NCBI GenBank assembly: GCA_900313925.1
Contig: OMTF01000005.1
Coordinates: 1-64,000, forward strand
DNA length: 64,000 nucleotides
Reading direction: 5' to 3'
From: an uncultured Eubacteriales bacterium
GTDB lineage: Bacteria; Bacillota; Clostridia; Oscillospirales; Oscillospiraceae
Below, piece by piece: positions 27,892-37,280 of this stretch; positions within the stretch are counted from its first letter, which is position 1, and every line of letters begins with the position of its first letter. The translations under genes were made by a program, and so were the position numbers. The notes below the pieces were generated by a model that saw nothing but the letters and a program-made list of their open reading frames with translations, did no database searches and was not told the origin of the DNA.

Positions 27892-28885
27892 ATCCCATAG
27901 CCTCCTGAAGAAATGTAAGAATTACAATGCCGGCCATAGCATCAACGACAGGAACTGCACGGTAAGCTACGCATGGGTCGTGTCTTCCTTTTATTTTAAT
28001 TTCGCAGTTTTGCATCGTTTTTAGATTAACGGATTTCTGCGGTATAGATATGGAGGGTGTTGGACGAAATACAAGCTCAAAGGTAATCGGCATTCCATTA
28101 GAAATTCCTCCATTAATACCGCCAGAATTGTTTGTTATTGTTTCTATTACATTTACATTCTCCTCGTTTACTTTAAATCCGTCATTTGCTTCACTTCCAA
28201 GCATGTTTGCAAATTCAAATCCGGCTCCAAACTGAATTCCCTTTACAGCTGGTATTGCGAACATTGCACGTGCAATTTCTCCTTCAATATTTTTGCCAAT
28301 ATCCGGAGCTCCTATGGCAGATGGAAATCCGGTAATTTTGCACGCTATGCAGCCTCCAATGCTGTCTCCTGCACGTTCTGCTTCCGCAATTTGATTTTCA
28401 ATTTCTTGCTCTTTTGGGTTTCTTATACCATGAATGCTTGAAATATATGAGTTAACAAAGATTTTCTTTTTCATTAGTTGCAGTCTGGCGATGGAGCCCG
28501 CGAAAACCAAAGGTGCTGTGAGTCTTCCGGAAAAATGACCTCCTCCGCGAAAATCATTATATCCGCGATATCGTATCCATCCTGTATAGTCTGCATGAGA
28601 AGGCCTTGGAATATATTTCAGGTCTTCGTAATCTTCGGAATGTTTATCATCATTTGAAAAAACAGCACATAAAGGTGTTCCGGTTGTCTTGTTATTATAA
28701 ATACCGGAAAGTATTTTCGGTTTATCGCTTTCCTTTCGTTCTGTCGAAAGAGGGGTTCTTCCAGGAGCACGTCTATCCATCTGCGATTGTATAAAATCTT
28801 GATCTAAATAGATCCCGGATGGAATATCTTCAATTACAATTCCTATTGCCGGTCCATGTGACTCTCCGAATAATGAATATTTCAA
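27881..28885 (-). CDS. aroC: Chorismate synthase
   Basis: Makes chorismate from EPSP using reduced FMN. 334 residues, slightly shorter than the E. coli enzyme but complete. Signatures: FGESHGPAIGIVIEDIPSG, DRRAPGRTPLSTERKE, RPSHADYTGW and DFRGGGHFSGRLTAPLVFAG. The catalytic His in the GESHG region is present. It starts 1 base after aroA and overlaps the fusion gene, so the cluster is tightly coupled. Confidence 0.96.
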   Translation of the reverse strand: MKYSLFGESHGPAIGIVIEDIPSGIYLDQDFIQSQMDRRAPGRTPLSTERKESDKPKILSGIYNNKTTGTPLCAVFSNDDKHSEDYEDLKYIPRPSHADYTGWIRYRGYNDFRGGGHFSGRLTAPLVFAGSIARLQLMKKKIFVNSYISSIHGIRNPKEQEIENQIAEAERAGDSIGGCIACKITGFPSAIGAPDIGKNIEGEIARAMFAIPAVKGIQFGAGFEFANMLGSEANDGFKVNEENVNVIETITNNSGGINGGISNGMPITFELVFRPTPSISIPQKSVNLKTMQNCEIKIKGRHDPCVAYRAVPVVDAMAGIVILTFLQEAMGYDT

Positions 28886-28886
28886 A

Positions 28887-30149
28887 TTAATCCATCCTTT
28901 CGATATTTCCGCCGAGGATTTGATAATCCTTGAAAAAACGTGGATATGATTTTTTCACACATTCTGCTCCGTGCAATGTCACACCATTTTTGCTTCGGAT
29001 GGCCGCAATAGATGCCATCATTGCGATTCTGTGATCATTCCATGCGTCAACATCCGCATTATGAAATCCCGGATCACCCCGTATCGTCAGGCCATCTGAA
29101 AATTCTTCTATCTTCCCTCCAAGCAAGCGGATCACTTCCGCAGCTGCCATCAGCCTGTCACTTTCTTTATAGCGCAGTCGTTCTGCATTATAAATAATAG
29201 TTTCTCCCTTTGCAGCGCTAGCACAGACGCAAAGGGCAGGGATAAGATCGGGTATATTTTTAGCATCTATATCTATTGAATGCAGATCCTGTGGGTAGAT
29301 TGTAATTAAATCTCCGCTACTATCGATCTTCGCACCGAATTGCGCTAAAAGTTCCACGATTCTCCTATCTCCTTGCAGGCTTCCCCTATTTAATCCCGAA
29401 ACACTCACGGAATTTTCTGCAAAAGCTCCAGCACATAGCCAAAATGCAGCGTTCGACCAGTCGCCTTCAACGTTCCACCTCTTTGCTTTATATTCTCCTC
29501 TGACCGAGAAGTCGTTATTATCTACAGCAACATCTAGACCAGCTTTCAATAAGCAGTCCACCGTTATTGCCACATAAGGAGAAGACTGGATTTCTCCCAT
29601 GACATGAATATTCCCACCGCCGCACAAAGGCAATGTCATCAGCAACCCGCTAATGAATTGAGATGAAATTCCTCCATCGATTTTAAAATCCGTATTCGAC
29701 AGTGGCCCTTCTGCCAGCAGAGTAGACTTGTCCTGCAAAATAAACTTTGCCCCATGTGCAGAAAGTTCCTCCATCAAAGGCAAAATCGGTCGTTCTGCCA
29801 ATCTTCCGTGAAGTAAGAATTTTGCCTTACATCCAAGAGCGCATATAATTGGGAGCAGGAACCGAAAAGTCGTTCCGGACTCCCCGCAGTCTAGCATGCA
29901 TTCTCTGTTCCTTGCGCTGTCTTTATCTAGAGGAGAAACCGCTATTCTATCCCGGCAAATAGTAATCTCTGCCCCTAAAGCTTCAAGACAGTTAATCGTT
30001 GCTTGAATGTCCGCAGAAATCGTGCTGCAAAAGATATCCGATGGACCATCTGATAAAGATGCGCAAATTAGCATTCTGTGTGCGTATGATTTAGATGACG
30101 GTGCGGCTACCGTACCGGAAAACTGGTTTGCAGAAATGTGCACAATCAT
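28887..30149 (-). CDS. aroA: 3-phosphoshikimate 1-carboxyvinyltransferase (EPSP synthase)
   Basis: 420 residues from the ATG at 30149, chosen because GAGGAGAT lies about 6 bases upstream; a longer frame lacks a site. Active-site segments: APSSKSYAHR with the catalytic Lys, CGESGTTFRFLLPI, DGGISSQFISGLL, RYKESDRL and WNDHRIAMM. It lies between aroB (37-base gap) and aroC. Confidence 0.95.
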   Translation of the reverse strand: MIVHISANQFSGTVAAPSSKSYAHRMLICASLSDGPSDIFCSTISADIQATINCLEALGAEITICRDRIAVSPLDKDSARNRECMLDCGESGTTFRFLLPIICALGCKAKFLLHGRLAERPILPLMEELSAHGAKFILQDKSTLLAEGPLSNTDFKIDGGISSQFISGLLMTLPLCGGGNIHVMGEIQSSPYVAITVDCLLKAGLDVAVDNNDFSVRGEYKAKRWNVEGDWSNAAFWLCAGAFAENSVSVSGLNRGSLQGDRRIVELLAQFGAKIDSSGDLITIYPQDLHSIDIDAKNIPDLIPALCVCASAAKGETIIYNAERLRYKESDRLMAAAEVIRLLGGKIEEFSDGLTIRGDPGFHNADVDAWNDHRIAMMASIAAIRSKNGVTLHGAECVKKSYPRFFKDYQILGGNIERMD

Positions 30150-30186
30150 ATGGTATCTCCTCTTTCGAGCAAAGCATGCATGAACT

Positions 30187-31239
30187 TTACAGTCCTTGCG
30201 AAATAAAATCTTCCAATTCTGCAAATGGAATATCCTTCATAACGCATTCTCCTATGCGAACAGGAATTATCATTCGAACTGTGTTTGTTTTTTTCTTTTT
30301 ATCATTTTCTATAGCCCTGCTGATTTGCTTTGCCGAATAGTCTGTGTACGTCGGGAGATGAAACATTTCTAGAAAACTGCATATTTTTTCCGGAGCATTA
30401 TTCGGACAAATGGTTTTCGCTGCTGCACGCGATACAACTGACATGCCAATTGATACTGCACGCCCATGCGATATATTGTAGCTGGATAGCAACTCGACGG
30501 CATGGCCTACGGTATGCCCAAAGTTCAGCATCATTCGCAGATCTTTATCTTTTTCATCTGCCTCTACAAAATTTCTTTTAATTTCTACGCATCGCAGAAT
30601 AATATTTTGAATATTTTCATTGACTCCCTTTAATAATTCAAGGAGATGCGGATCTGAAAGTACGGCATATTTAATAATTTCCGCACATCCGTCTTCAAAT
30701 AAATTTTTTGGTAATGTACGCAGTGTCGAATAATCACAAATCACAGCACTAGGCTGCCAAAAAGTACCGACAAGGTTCTTGCCTTCAGGAAGATTAATTC
30801 CCGTTTTCCCTCCGACCGAAGCATCTACCATAGCTAAAAGTGTCGTGGGAATTTGTAAATAATGTATTCCGCGCATATATGTGGAAGCTGCAAAGCCAGT
30901 CAGATCGCCTGTAACTCCACCGCCTAAAGACACGAGAAAATCTTGCCGCGAAAGACCCGCTTTTACGCAAGCTTCAAGCAATTCCAGGTAAGTATTTGCG
31001 GTTTTGGATTTTTCTCCGTGCGGGTATACGAATTTATAGACCTGAAATCCCGAAGCCTTTAAAGATTTGCAAACATCATCTGCATAAATTTTATTCACAA
31101 TATCGCCGCATACTACAATGCATTTTAATCCGCTGCAGGAATTTCGCGCAACTTCGCCAGTCAATTTAAGAATGCCGTTATCAATAATAATGTGATAGGC
31201 ACTTGAAGCCTGAACAATCACCTCAGCCATCTTTGCCAT
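30187..31239 (-). CDS. aroB: 3-dehydroquinate synthase
   Basis: Second step of the pathway (DAHP to dehydroquinate). 350 residues. NAD and Zn motifs: VSLGGGVTGDLTGFAASTYMRG, TTLLAMVDASVGGKTGIN, EIIKYAVL, and NFGHTVGHAVE with metal-binding histidines. Two ATGs (31239 and 31230) share the AAGGTGG site; the longer is given. It overlaps tyrA by 17 bases. Confidence 0.95.
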   Translation of the reverse strand: MAKMAEVIVQASSAYHIIIDNGILKLTGEVARNSCSGLKCIVVCGDIVNKIYADDVCKSLKASGFQVYKFVYPHGEKSKTANTYLELLEACVKAGLSRQDFLVSLGGGVTGDLTGFAASTYMRGIHYLQIPTTLLAMVDASVGGKTGINLPEGKNLVGTFWQPSAVICDYSTLRTLPKNLFEDGCAEIIKYAVLSDPHLLELLKGVNENIQNIILRCVEIKRNFVEADEKDKDLRMMLNFGHTVGHAVELLSSYNISHGRAVSIGMSVVSRAAAKTICPNNAPEKICSFLEMFHLPTYTDYSAKQISRAIENDKKKKTNTVRMIIPVRIGECVMKDIPFAELEDFISQGL

Positions 31240-32062
31240 CCACCTTTTCTTTCAGCTCTCTTCCTTCTGCTAGCAGCACTTCTAATTTCTCTGCATCGCC
31301 ATCGGAAATAGCATCGCGAAATTGTTCCAACGATCCAATTAAATTATTCAACTCATATAATAGGTTGTCCGAATTTTCCATAAATAACTGTGTCCACATT
31401 TTCTCATTTAAATGCGCAACCCTAGTCATGTCCTTATAACTGCCCGCTGAAACTCCTGCATGGCTTTGAGCTGTTGGACTTTTGATATATGCACAGGATA
31501 CAACGTGCGCTAATTGTGATGTGAATGCAATCGTCTTATCATGCTTTGCGGAAGTCGTAACCGTTATTTTTCCAAATTTTGCTGGTGCCAATAGGTCCTT
31601 TATTTTCTGCAATTCATTGATATCATCATAAAACTCCGGAACAATTACCATCGGCTGCCCCGCAAACAATCCCGAAAAGCTGTTTTTAAAACCCGAATAC
31701 TGCGTCCCTGCCATCGGATGACCTCCGACATATGTGTAACCATATTGATGAGCCAGCTGAAACCCTGCTTTGCAGATTATTCTTTTGGTTCCTCCGCAAT
31801 CCATCACAACGGTTTTTTTACTAACATTAGGAGCAATGTTACGCATATACTCTATCGTATCTTCCGGAAATTTGGCAATGAAAATAATATCGCATTGGGG
31901 AATAGTAATTTCATTTAATTCCCCGTCTGAAACTCCGGCCAATTGGGCATATTCTGTTACGCTTTTCGTTCTGTCCTCTACGTAGACTGTATGTCCAGCT
32001 TTTTTATAATCTCGAGCCAGAGAGCCGCCAATGAGTCCTATTCCAGCGAACCCTGCAATCAT
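31223..32062 (-). CDS. tyrA: Prephenate dehydrogenase
   Basis: Oxidative decarboxylation of prephenate to 4-hydroxyphenylpyruvate in tyrosine synthesis. 279 residues: Rossmann motif GIGLIGGSLARDYKKAG at the N-terminus, VMDCGGTKRII, GGHPMAGTQYSGFKNS with the catalytic His, and a helical C-terminal dimerisation domain. It has no ACT domain. It overlaps aroF by 4 bases and aroB by 17. Its presence next to DAHP synthase fits the tyrosine-rich leader peptide. Confidence 0.93.
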   Translation of the reverse strand: MIAGFAGIGLIGGSLARDYKKAGHTVYVEDRTKSVTEYAQLAGVSDGELNEITIPQCDIIFIAKFPEDTIEYMRNIAPNVSKKTVVMDCGGTKRIICKAGFQLAHQYGYTYVGGHPMAGTQYSGFKNSFSGLFAGQPMVIVPEFYDDINELQKIKDLLAPAKFGKITVTTSAKHDKTIAFTSQLAHVVSCAYIKSPTAQSHAGVSAGSYKDMTRVAHLNEKMWTQLFMENSDNLLYELNNLIGSLEQFRDAISDGDAEKLEVLLAEGRELKEKVDGKDG

Positions 32063-33063
32063 AATATTGCCTCCCGAATTCGTTTCACCTTTGTCATTAG
32101 TACATCAAATGCGTCCGGGGTAATTGACTGTGCCCCGTCGCATTTTGCTTTTGATGGCTCATTATGTACTTCTATCATCAAGCCGTCTGTTCCTGCCGCT
32201 GTAGCGCCAAGGGCAACGGGAGCCACCAAATCCGCATGTCCTGTTGCATGGCTTGGATCCGCAATCACAGGGAGGTGGCTTAATTTATGGATTAGAGGAA
32301 TGGAAGAAAGATCAAAAGTATTTCGTGTATAGGATTCGTATGTTCGTATCCCTCGCTCGCATAGAATAACATTTCTGTTTCCCGAGGAAAGAATATATTC
32401 CGCAGACATGAGCCATTCTTCTATGGTGTTCGCAAATCCGCGCTTAAGGAGTATTGGCTTTCTGCAATGACCAAGTTCTTTCAGTAGTTCATAGTTCTGC
32501 ATATTCCTAGCGCCAATCTGGATAATATCTACATCTTCAAATAGGTCAAGAGTTGAAATGTCCATCAATTCCGTAATGATAGGTAGACCTGTTGCCTTTT
32601 TTGCTTCAAGGAGAAGTAAAATTCCCTCTTTTCCCATTCCCTGGAACGAATAAGGCGATGTTCGCGGCTTGAAGGCACCGCCCCGAAGGATTTTTGCTCC
32701 CGATTTTTTCACTTGCTCAGCAATAAAAATAATTTGTTCCTCATTTTCGACAGAGCACGGTCCTGCTATAACGACAAAATTTCCATTTCCAATCTTTGTT
32801 CCGTCCTTGAGCTCAATGACTGTGTTCTCCGGATGGAACTTTCTATTTGCCGCTTTAAACGGCTCCGAAACCCGTTTTACGCTCTCTACAGTATCTAAAG
32901 CTTCTAAAAGTTCAGTGTCGATTTTACTTACATCACCAACAAGGCCAATAATCGTAATATTTGTTCCTTTGGAAATGTCGGGTTCAACGCCTTGCTCTTT
33001 TAACCAAACTACAAGGTTCCTGATTTGCTCATCCGTAGTACCGGGCTTCATTACAACGACCAT
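32059..33063 (-). CDS. aroF: 3-deoxy-7-phosphoheptulonate (DAHP) synthase, type I-beta
   Basis: First committed step of aromatic biosynthesis. 334 residues. Residues 1-70 form a ferredoxin-like regulatory domain (MVVVMKPGTTDEQI...), as in Thermotoga and related enzymes. The barrel follows, with VVIAGPCSVEN, RGGAFKPRTSPYSFQG, QIGARNMQNYELL, LLKRGFANTIEEW and ADPSHATGH, which supply PEP, erythrose-4-phosphate and metal ligands. The ATG follows TAGGAGGG. It is the first structural gene of the operon, behind an attenuator-type leader. Confidence 0.95.
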   Translation of the reverse strand: MVVVMKPGTTDEQIRNLVVWLKEQGVEPDISKGTNITIIGLVGDVSKIDTELLEALDTVESVKRVSEPFKAANRKFHPENTVIELKDGTKIGNGNFVVIAGPCSVENEEQIIFIAEQVKKSGAKILRGGAFKPRTSPYSFQGMGKEGILLLLEAKKATGLPIITELMDISTLDLFEDVDIIQIGARNMQNYELLKELGHCRKPILLKRGFANTIEEWLMSAEYILSSGNRNVILCERGIRTYESYTRNTFDLSSIPLIHKLSHLPVIADPSHATGHADLVAPVALGATAAGTDGLMIEVHNEPSKAKCDGAQSITPDAFDVLMTKVKRIREAIL

Positions 33064-33087
33064 AATTTCCCTCCTAGAAGTTAAAAT

Positions 33088-33123
33088 AAAAAAACCGTGT
33101 AGTGAATCACCACACGGTTTTTT
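33088..33123 (-). terminator. Attenuator terminator in the aro operon leader
   Basis: On the minus strand AACCGTGTGGTGA pairs with TCACTACACGGTT, followed by seven Ts. The one non-Watson-Crick position is G-U on the minus strand but A-C on the plus strand, assigning it to the leftward transcript. It lies between the leader peptide stop and the aroF ribosome binding site. Confidence 0.82.
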
Positions 33124-33164
33124 ATCTTACTGAAATATTATTTATTGTTCCGCATGATAAATCA

Positions 33165-33230
33165 CTATTCCTCAAAAAATGAGCAATAGTAATAATAAGA
33201 TGCACCTGTTTTTACCATAAAGTTATCCAT
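33165..33230 (-). CDS. Tyr/Phe-rich leader peptide of the aro operon
   Basis: A 21-codon frame starting ATG at 33230, with AAGGA 6 bases upstream. The peptide begins MDNFMVKTGAS and then contains four consecutive Tyr codons, Cys, Ser, two consecutive Phe codons and two Glu before TAG. It lies about 20 bases after the predicted transcription start and about 40 bases before the terminator. The run of Tyr and Phe codons in front of DAHP synthase and prephenate dehydrogenase is what a ribosome-mediated attenuator sensing charged tRNA-Tyr and tRNA-Phe would need. The alternative antiterminator pairing could not be drawn with certainty. Confidence 0.78.
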   Translation of the reverse strand: MDNFMVKTGASYYYYCSFFEE

Positions 33231-33258
33231 AACAATTCCTTATCGAAAGATTATTTTT

Positions 33259-33287
33259 TTTATAGGCTTTTTAAAGCTTTATGTCAA
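33259..33287 (-). promoter_or_regulatory. Promoter of the aro operon
   Basis: Minus-strand TTGACA (33282-33287), 17 bases, TATAAA (33259-33264). The start is predicted near 33251, about 20 bases upstream of the leader peptide ATG. Confidence 0.82.
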
Positions 33288-33345
33288 GAGAATCCTATTA
33301 ATTTGGCAATATCACAAAGAATTCGAGAAACAGTGTCTACATATA

Positions 33346-33407
33346 ATGCAAATTTTACCAAGAAAACCGGCATACCGTGCGCTAGGTTCTACTGGTAAAA
33401 TTTGCAT
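33346..33407. repeat. 15-bp perfect inverted repeat with 32-base loop
   Basis: ATGCAAATTTTACCA (33346-33360) pairs perfectly with 33393-33407. The loop itself contains AACC/GGTT. It lies between the pyc stop and the aro promoter and has no T tail. It could be the 3' end structure of the pyc transcript or a small repeated element. Confidence 0.6.
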
Positions 33408-33501
33408 ATCCACGTACTACGAAGCTGCCATTTTCCCTTCGATAGATAAATAGAGTACGGTCTATGATAAATGGTCGGATTTACTTTTGGTATTCATTCG
33501 T

Positions 33502-36500
33502 TTATTTGAGCTTCATTATCAGCTCACCTGCTTTAACCGTATCGCCAACTTTTGCAAGAATATCTGTAACTTCTCCGTCCATTCTTGCAACAACGCTTGT
33601 TTCCATTTTCATTGCTTCAACTATTGCAACGACCTGATTTACTTTTACCTTGTCACCTTTTTTCACGTTGATCTTCGAAATCATTCCCGGAATCGCAGCT
33701 CCGATTTGGCTCTTATCGTTCGGATCTGCTAATACAACCTGCTTCGCTGTAGCTTTTGCAAACGGATCAGGAACATTGACAACTCTGCGGGAACCGTTCA
33801 GCAGGAAGACGACATCGCGAGTACCATCATCATGCTGATCTCCAAGCCCGAGATAACGAATAACCAGCGTCTTTCCGTCTTCAATGTTAATTTGGTTTGT
33901 TTCGCCCATTGCTAGACCATTGAAGAAAACATGGCTTCCCATACGCATGATATAGCCGTATTCCTGACGATGCTTGCAGTAATCTTCAATAACTTTCGGA
34001 TACATTACGTAAGAAATCAACATTTCTTCCGAGGGATTCGGCAGAAACTCAGAGAGTTTTTTGCGCTCCGCGTCAAAATCTACAGGCGGAAGTAGTTCGC
34101 CGGGTCTGCATGTAATCGGTTTTTCGCCCTTTAGAACAATTTTCTGAAGTTCTTTGGGAAATCCCCATGAAGGCTGACCCATCATGCCTTTGAAATAGGA
34201 TACAACAGAATCCGGGTAGCTAAGTTCTTTTCCTTTTTCCAAAATATTTTCCGGAGTCAGGTCGTTCTGAACCATGAATATTGCAAGATCGCCAACCATC
34301 TTTGAGGATGGAGTAACCTTAACGATGCCTCCAAGCATATCATTTACTTTCTTATACATTTCCTTTACATCTTGGAAGCGATCACCAAGACCTAGAGACT
34401 GTACTTGCGGGTATAGGTTTGTATATTGACCGCCAGGAATTTCATATTTGTAGATATCTGTAACAGGGCTCTTTATACCATTATCGAAATTCTTGTAGCG
34501 CAGACGAACATCCGCCCAGTAATCCGTAAGATACTGAAGTCTATCCAGGTCCAGTCCGGTATCTCTTTCCTGCCCGTGCAGTGCCGCAACAACTGCGTTC
34601 AAAGAAGGCTGGCTGGTTAAATGCGACATGGATGAAATTGCCAAGTCAACGACGTCCACGCCCGCTTCCGCAGCCATAAGAACCGTTGAAACCTGATTAG
34701 AGGTCGTATCGTGCGTGTGGAGATGGACGGGAATGCCAATTTCCTGTTTTAATTCGTAGACGAGTTTTTTTGCTGAATAGGGTTTCAGTAAGCCTGCCAT
34801 GTCCTTAATTGCAAGCATATGTGCACCGCGGCGCTCAATTTCTTTTGCCATCTTAATGTAATAATCAAGTGTAAATTTGTCGTTTTTCGGATCGAGGATT
34901 TCCCCTGTATAGCAAATCGTTGCCTCCACGACTTTTCCTGTCTTCAGAGCCTCATCCATGGCAATTTCCATGCCGGGGATCCAGTTCAGAGAATCAAATA
35001 TTCTGAATATGTCTATCCCCGCTTCAGCAGAAAGATCAACAAACTTCCTAATAACATTATCCGGGTAGTTCATATAGCCAACAGCATTCGCGCCGCGAAG
35101 GAGTATCTGGAATGGTATATTGGGAATTTTCTCGCGCAGCATATGCAACCGTTCCCAAGGGTCTTCATGCAGGAAGCGGAATGCAGTGTCGAATGTTGCA
35201 CCGCCCCACATTTCCAGCGAGAAACAGTCGGCAAGTATCTCTGAAGTACCTTCCGCACATTTGACCATATCACGGGTGCGCATTCTAGTGGAAAGTAGTG
35301 ATTGGTGCGCATCGCGCATTGTCGTGTCCGTAACCAGCAATTTTTTCTGCGCAAGGACCCAATCCGCAAGAGCTTTCGGACCTTTTTCATCTAAGAGAGG
35401 CTTTAGTCCGGGTTTACGCTCCCCCGTTACGGGCGGGAAACGCGGTGCCTCGAATTGGCTTCTTTCCGCGTTAGGGTTCGAGACTTGAATATTCGCGATA
35501 TATTTTAGTACCCGAGTTGCCCGATCTTTGGATTCTTCGATCTCGAAAAGTTCCGGAGTCTCGTCAATAAATTTCGTTGAGCATTTTCCAGCAATGAAGG
35601 TAGGATGCGTCAAAACGTTTGTCACAAATGGAATATTCGTTTTTACGCCGCGAATATGGACTTCATTGATAGCTCTAGCCGCTTTATGGCATACAGCAGG
35701 AAAAGAACTATCCCAGGAAGTAACTTTTAATAATAGAGAGTCATAATATGGGGAGATAGTCGTTCCTTCCCCTGCGCACCCCGCATCTACTCGAACACCG
35801 AATCCGCCAGGCTGTCTATAGGAAGTGATTGTTCCCGTGTCCGGTGCGAAATTGTTCAGCGGATCTTCCGTTGTAACCCTGCACTGGATTGCATAGCCGT
35901 TAATATGCACGGAATCTTGGCTTTTAATGCCGATTGAGTCGTCCGAAAGAGTCTTCCCTTCCGCAATAAGGATCTGCGAGCGCACAATGTCAATTCCCGT
36001 TACCATTTCCGTAACAGTGTGCTCTACCTGAATCCGTGGATTCATTTCAATAAAATAATGATTTCCATCCTGATCCACAAGAAATTCGACTGTGCCGGCA
36101 GAAACATACCCAACATACTTTGCAATCTTAACAGCATCCTTATAAAGAGCCTGCCGTGTTTCTACCGGAACGGAAAATGCGGGAGCAAATTCGACAACTT
36201 TCTGATAGCGTCTTTGAAGAGAGCAGTCTCTTTCTCCCAGGTGAACAACGTTTCCTTGTTTATCTCCGAGAACCTGAACTTCAACATGTTTCGGATTTAC
36301 AAGAAATTTTTCGATAAATATATCATCATTGCCAAAAGCTTTTTTGGCTTCGCTTTTAACCATTTCAAATGCAGGCTTTATATCTTCCGGCTTTTCGCAA
36401 CGCCTCATTCCTCGGCCGCCGCCACCTGCAGCTGCCTTAAGAATAATGGGGAAGCCAAAGCTTTTCGCCATCTGCAAAGCTTCCTCTGCATCCTTTACTG

Positions 36501-36933
36501 GTTCCGTGGTACCAGGGATGGTCGGCACTCCGCAGGCATGGGCGATATTCTTAGCTTCGAGTTTATCTCCCATTTTTGACAGGACATCAACGGTGGGTCC
36601 TATAAAGATAATCCCTGCTTCCTCACAGGCTTTTGCAAATTCAGGATTTTCCGATAGAAATCCATATCCAGGGTGGATGGCATCTACGCCACGGACCTTT
36701 GCAAGATGGATGATGGACGGTATATCTAAATATGCGCCCAGTGGGCTTTTATTCTTACCAATCAGATATGCCTCATCCGCACTCGTTCTAAAGAGTGAAT
36801 TAACATCTTCATTTGAATACATCGCCACTGTACGGATTCCCAGATCGTGGCACGCTCTGAAAATTCTAATTGCAATTTCACCGCGATTTGCGGCAAGAAT
36901 TTTCTTGAATTCTCTTTTTTGGATAGCAGCCAT
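33502..36933 (-). CDS. pyc: Pyruvate carboxylase
   Basis: Biotin enzyme making oxaloacetate from pyruvate, bicarbonate and ATP. About 1143 residues in one chain. The biotin carboxylase domain comes first (KILAANRGEIAIRIFRA, the glycine-rich KAAAGGGGRGMRRC, FIEMNPRIQVEHTVTE). The carboxyltransferase barrel follows (DTTMRDAHQSLLSTRMRT near 540, LHTHDTTSNQ metal ligands). The C-terminal biotinyl domain carries VEAMKMET with the biotinylated lysine about 34 residues from the end. GGAG lies 9 bases before the ATG at 36933; an ATG at 36942 is possible. It is transcribed alone. Confidence 0.96.
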   Translation of the reverse strand: MAAIQKREFKKILAANRGEIAIRIFRACHDLGIRTVAMYSNEDVNSLFRTSADEAYLIGKNKSPLGAYLDIPSIIHLAKVRGVDAIHPGYGFLSENPEFAKACEEAGIIFIGPTVDVLSKMGDKLEAKNIAHACGVPTIPGTTEPVKDAEEALQMAKSFGFPIILKAAAGGGGRGMRRCEKPEDIKPAFEMVKSEAKKAFGNDDIFIEKFLVNPKHVEVQVLGDKQGNVVHLGERDCSLQRRYQKVVEFAPAFSVPVETRQALYKDAVKIAKYVGYVSAGTVEFLVDQDGNHYFIEMNPRIQVEHTVTEMVTGIDIVRSQILIAEGKTLSDDSIGIKSQDSVHINGYAIQCRVTTEDPLNNFAPDTGTITSYRQPGGFGVRVDAGCAGEGTTISPYYDSLLLKVTSWDSSFPAVCHKAARAINEVHIRGVKTNIPFVTNVLTHPTFIAGKCSTKFIDETPELFEIEESKDRATRVLKYIANIQVSNPNAERSQFEAPRFPPVTGERKPGLKPLLDEKGPKALADWVLAQKKLLVTDTTMRDAHQSLLSTRMRTRDMVKCAEGTSEILADCFSLEMWGGATFDTAFRFLHEDPWERLHMLREKIPNIPFQILLRGANAVGYMNYPDNVIRKFVDLSAEAGIDIFRIFDSLNWIPGMEIAMDEALKTGKVVEATICYTGEILDPKNDKFTLDYYIKMAKEIERRGAHMLAIKDMAGLLKPYSAKKLVYELKQEIGIPVHLHTHDTTSNQVSTVLMAAEAGVDVVDLAISSMSHLTSQPSLNAVVAALHGQERDTGLDLDRLQYLTDYWADVRLRYKNFDNGIKSPVTDIYKYEIPGGQYTNLYPQVQSLGLGDRFQDVKEMYKKVNDMLGGIVKVTPSSKMVGDLAIFMVQNDLTPENILEKGKELSYPDSVVSYFKGMMGQPSWGFPKELQKIVLKGEKPITCRPGELLPPVDFDAERKKLSEFLPNPSEEMLISYVMYPKVIEDYCKHRQEYGYIMRMGSHVFFNGLAMGETNQINIEDGKTLVIRYLGLGDQHDDGTRDVVFLLNGSRRVVNVPDPFAKATAKQVVLADPNDKSQIGAAIPGMISKINVKKGDKVKVNQVVAIVEAMKMETSVVARMDGEVTDILAKVGDTVKAGELIMKLK

Positions 36934-36942
36934 ACATTTCAT

Positions 36943-37280
36943 CTCCAGTAAAAATAATAACTGTAAGCGTTCATGGGCCGTAGAATCCCTTCGTATACAC
37001 CAATCGCGCTATATACATAATATAAAGATTATCAAGGTATTTTTCAACTGCTAAGTCGTGATCCAAATATCTATATTTTTATCGAGACCATACCTTATTT
37101 TGTGCAACATTCATAATTAATAACTTGTTTCCTCACTTGATAAAAAGATAATTTGTGCACTGTGCTTATGTACAGCTTCTGGCTCCTAAGGGCTGTTCTA
37201 ATCACCGTTAGCATCAAAGTGTCTTTAATTTCATCGTTACTGGCTCCAATAATGTCCGGAACACTGTTTCCACTCCTAGT
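36943..37280. other. Intergenic region upstream of pyc
   Basis: About 340 bases. It presumably holds the pyc promoter. A short hydrophobic frame exists on the plus strand (37168-37284), but it lacks a ribosome binding site and runs into the terminator. No riboswitch is recognised. Confidence 0.4.
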
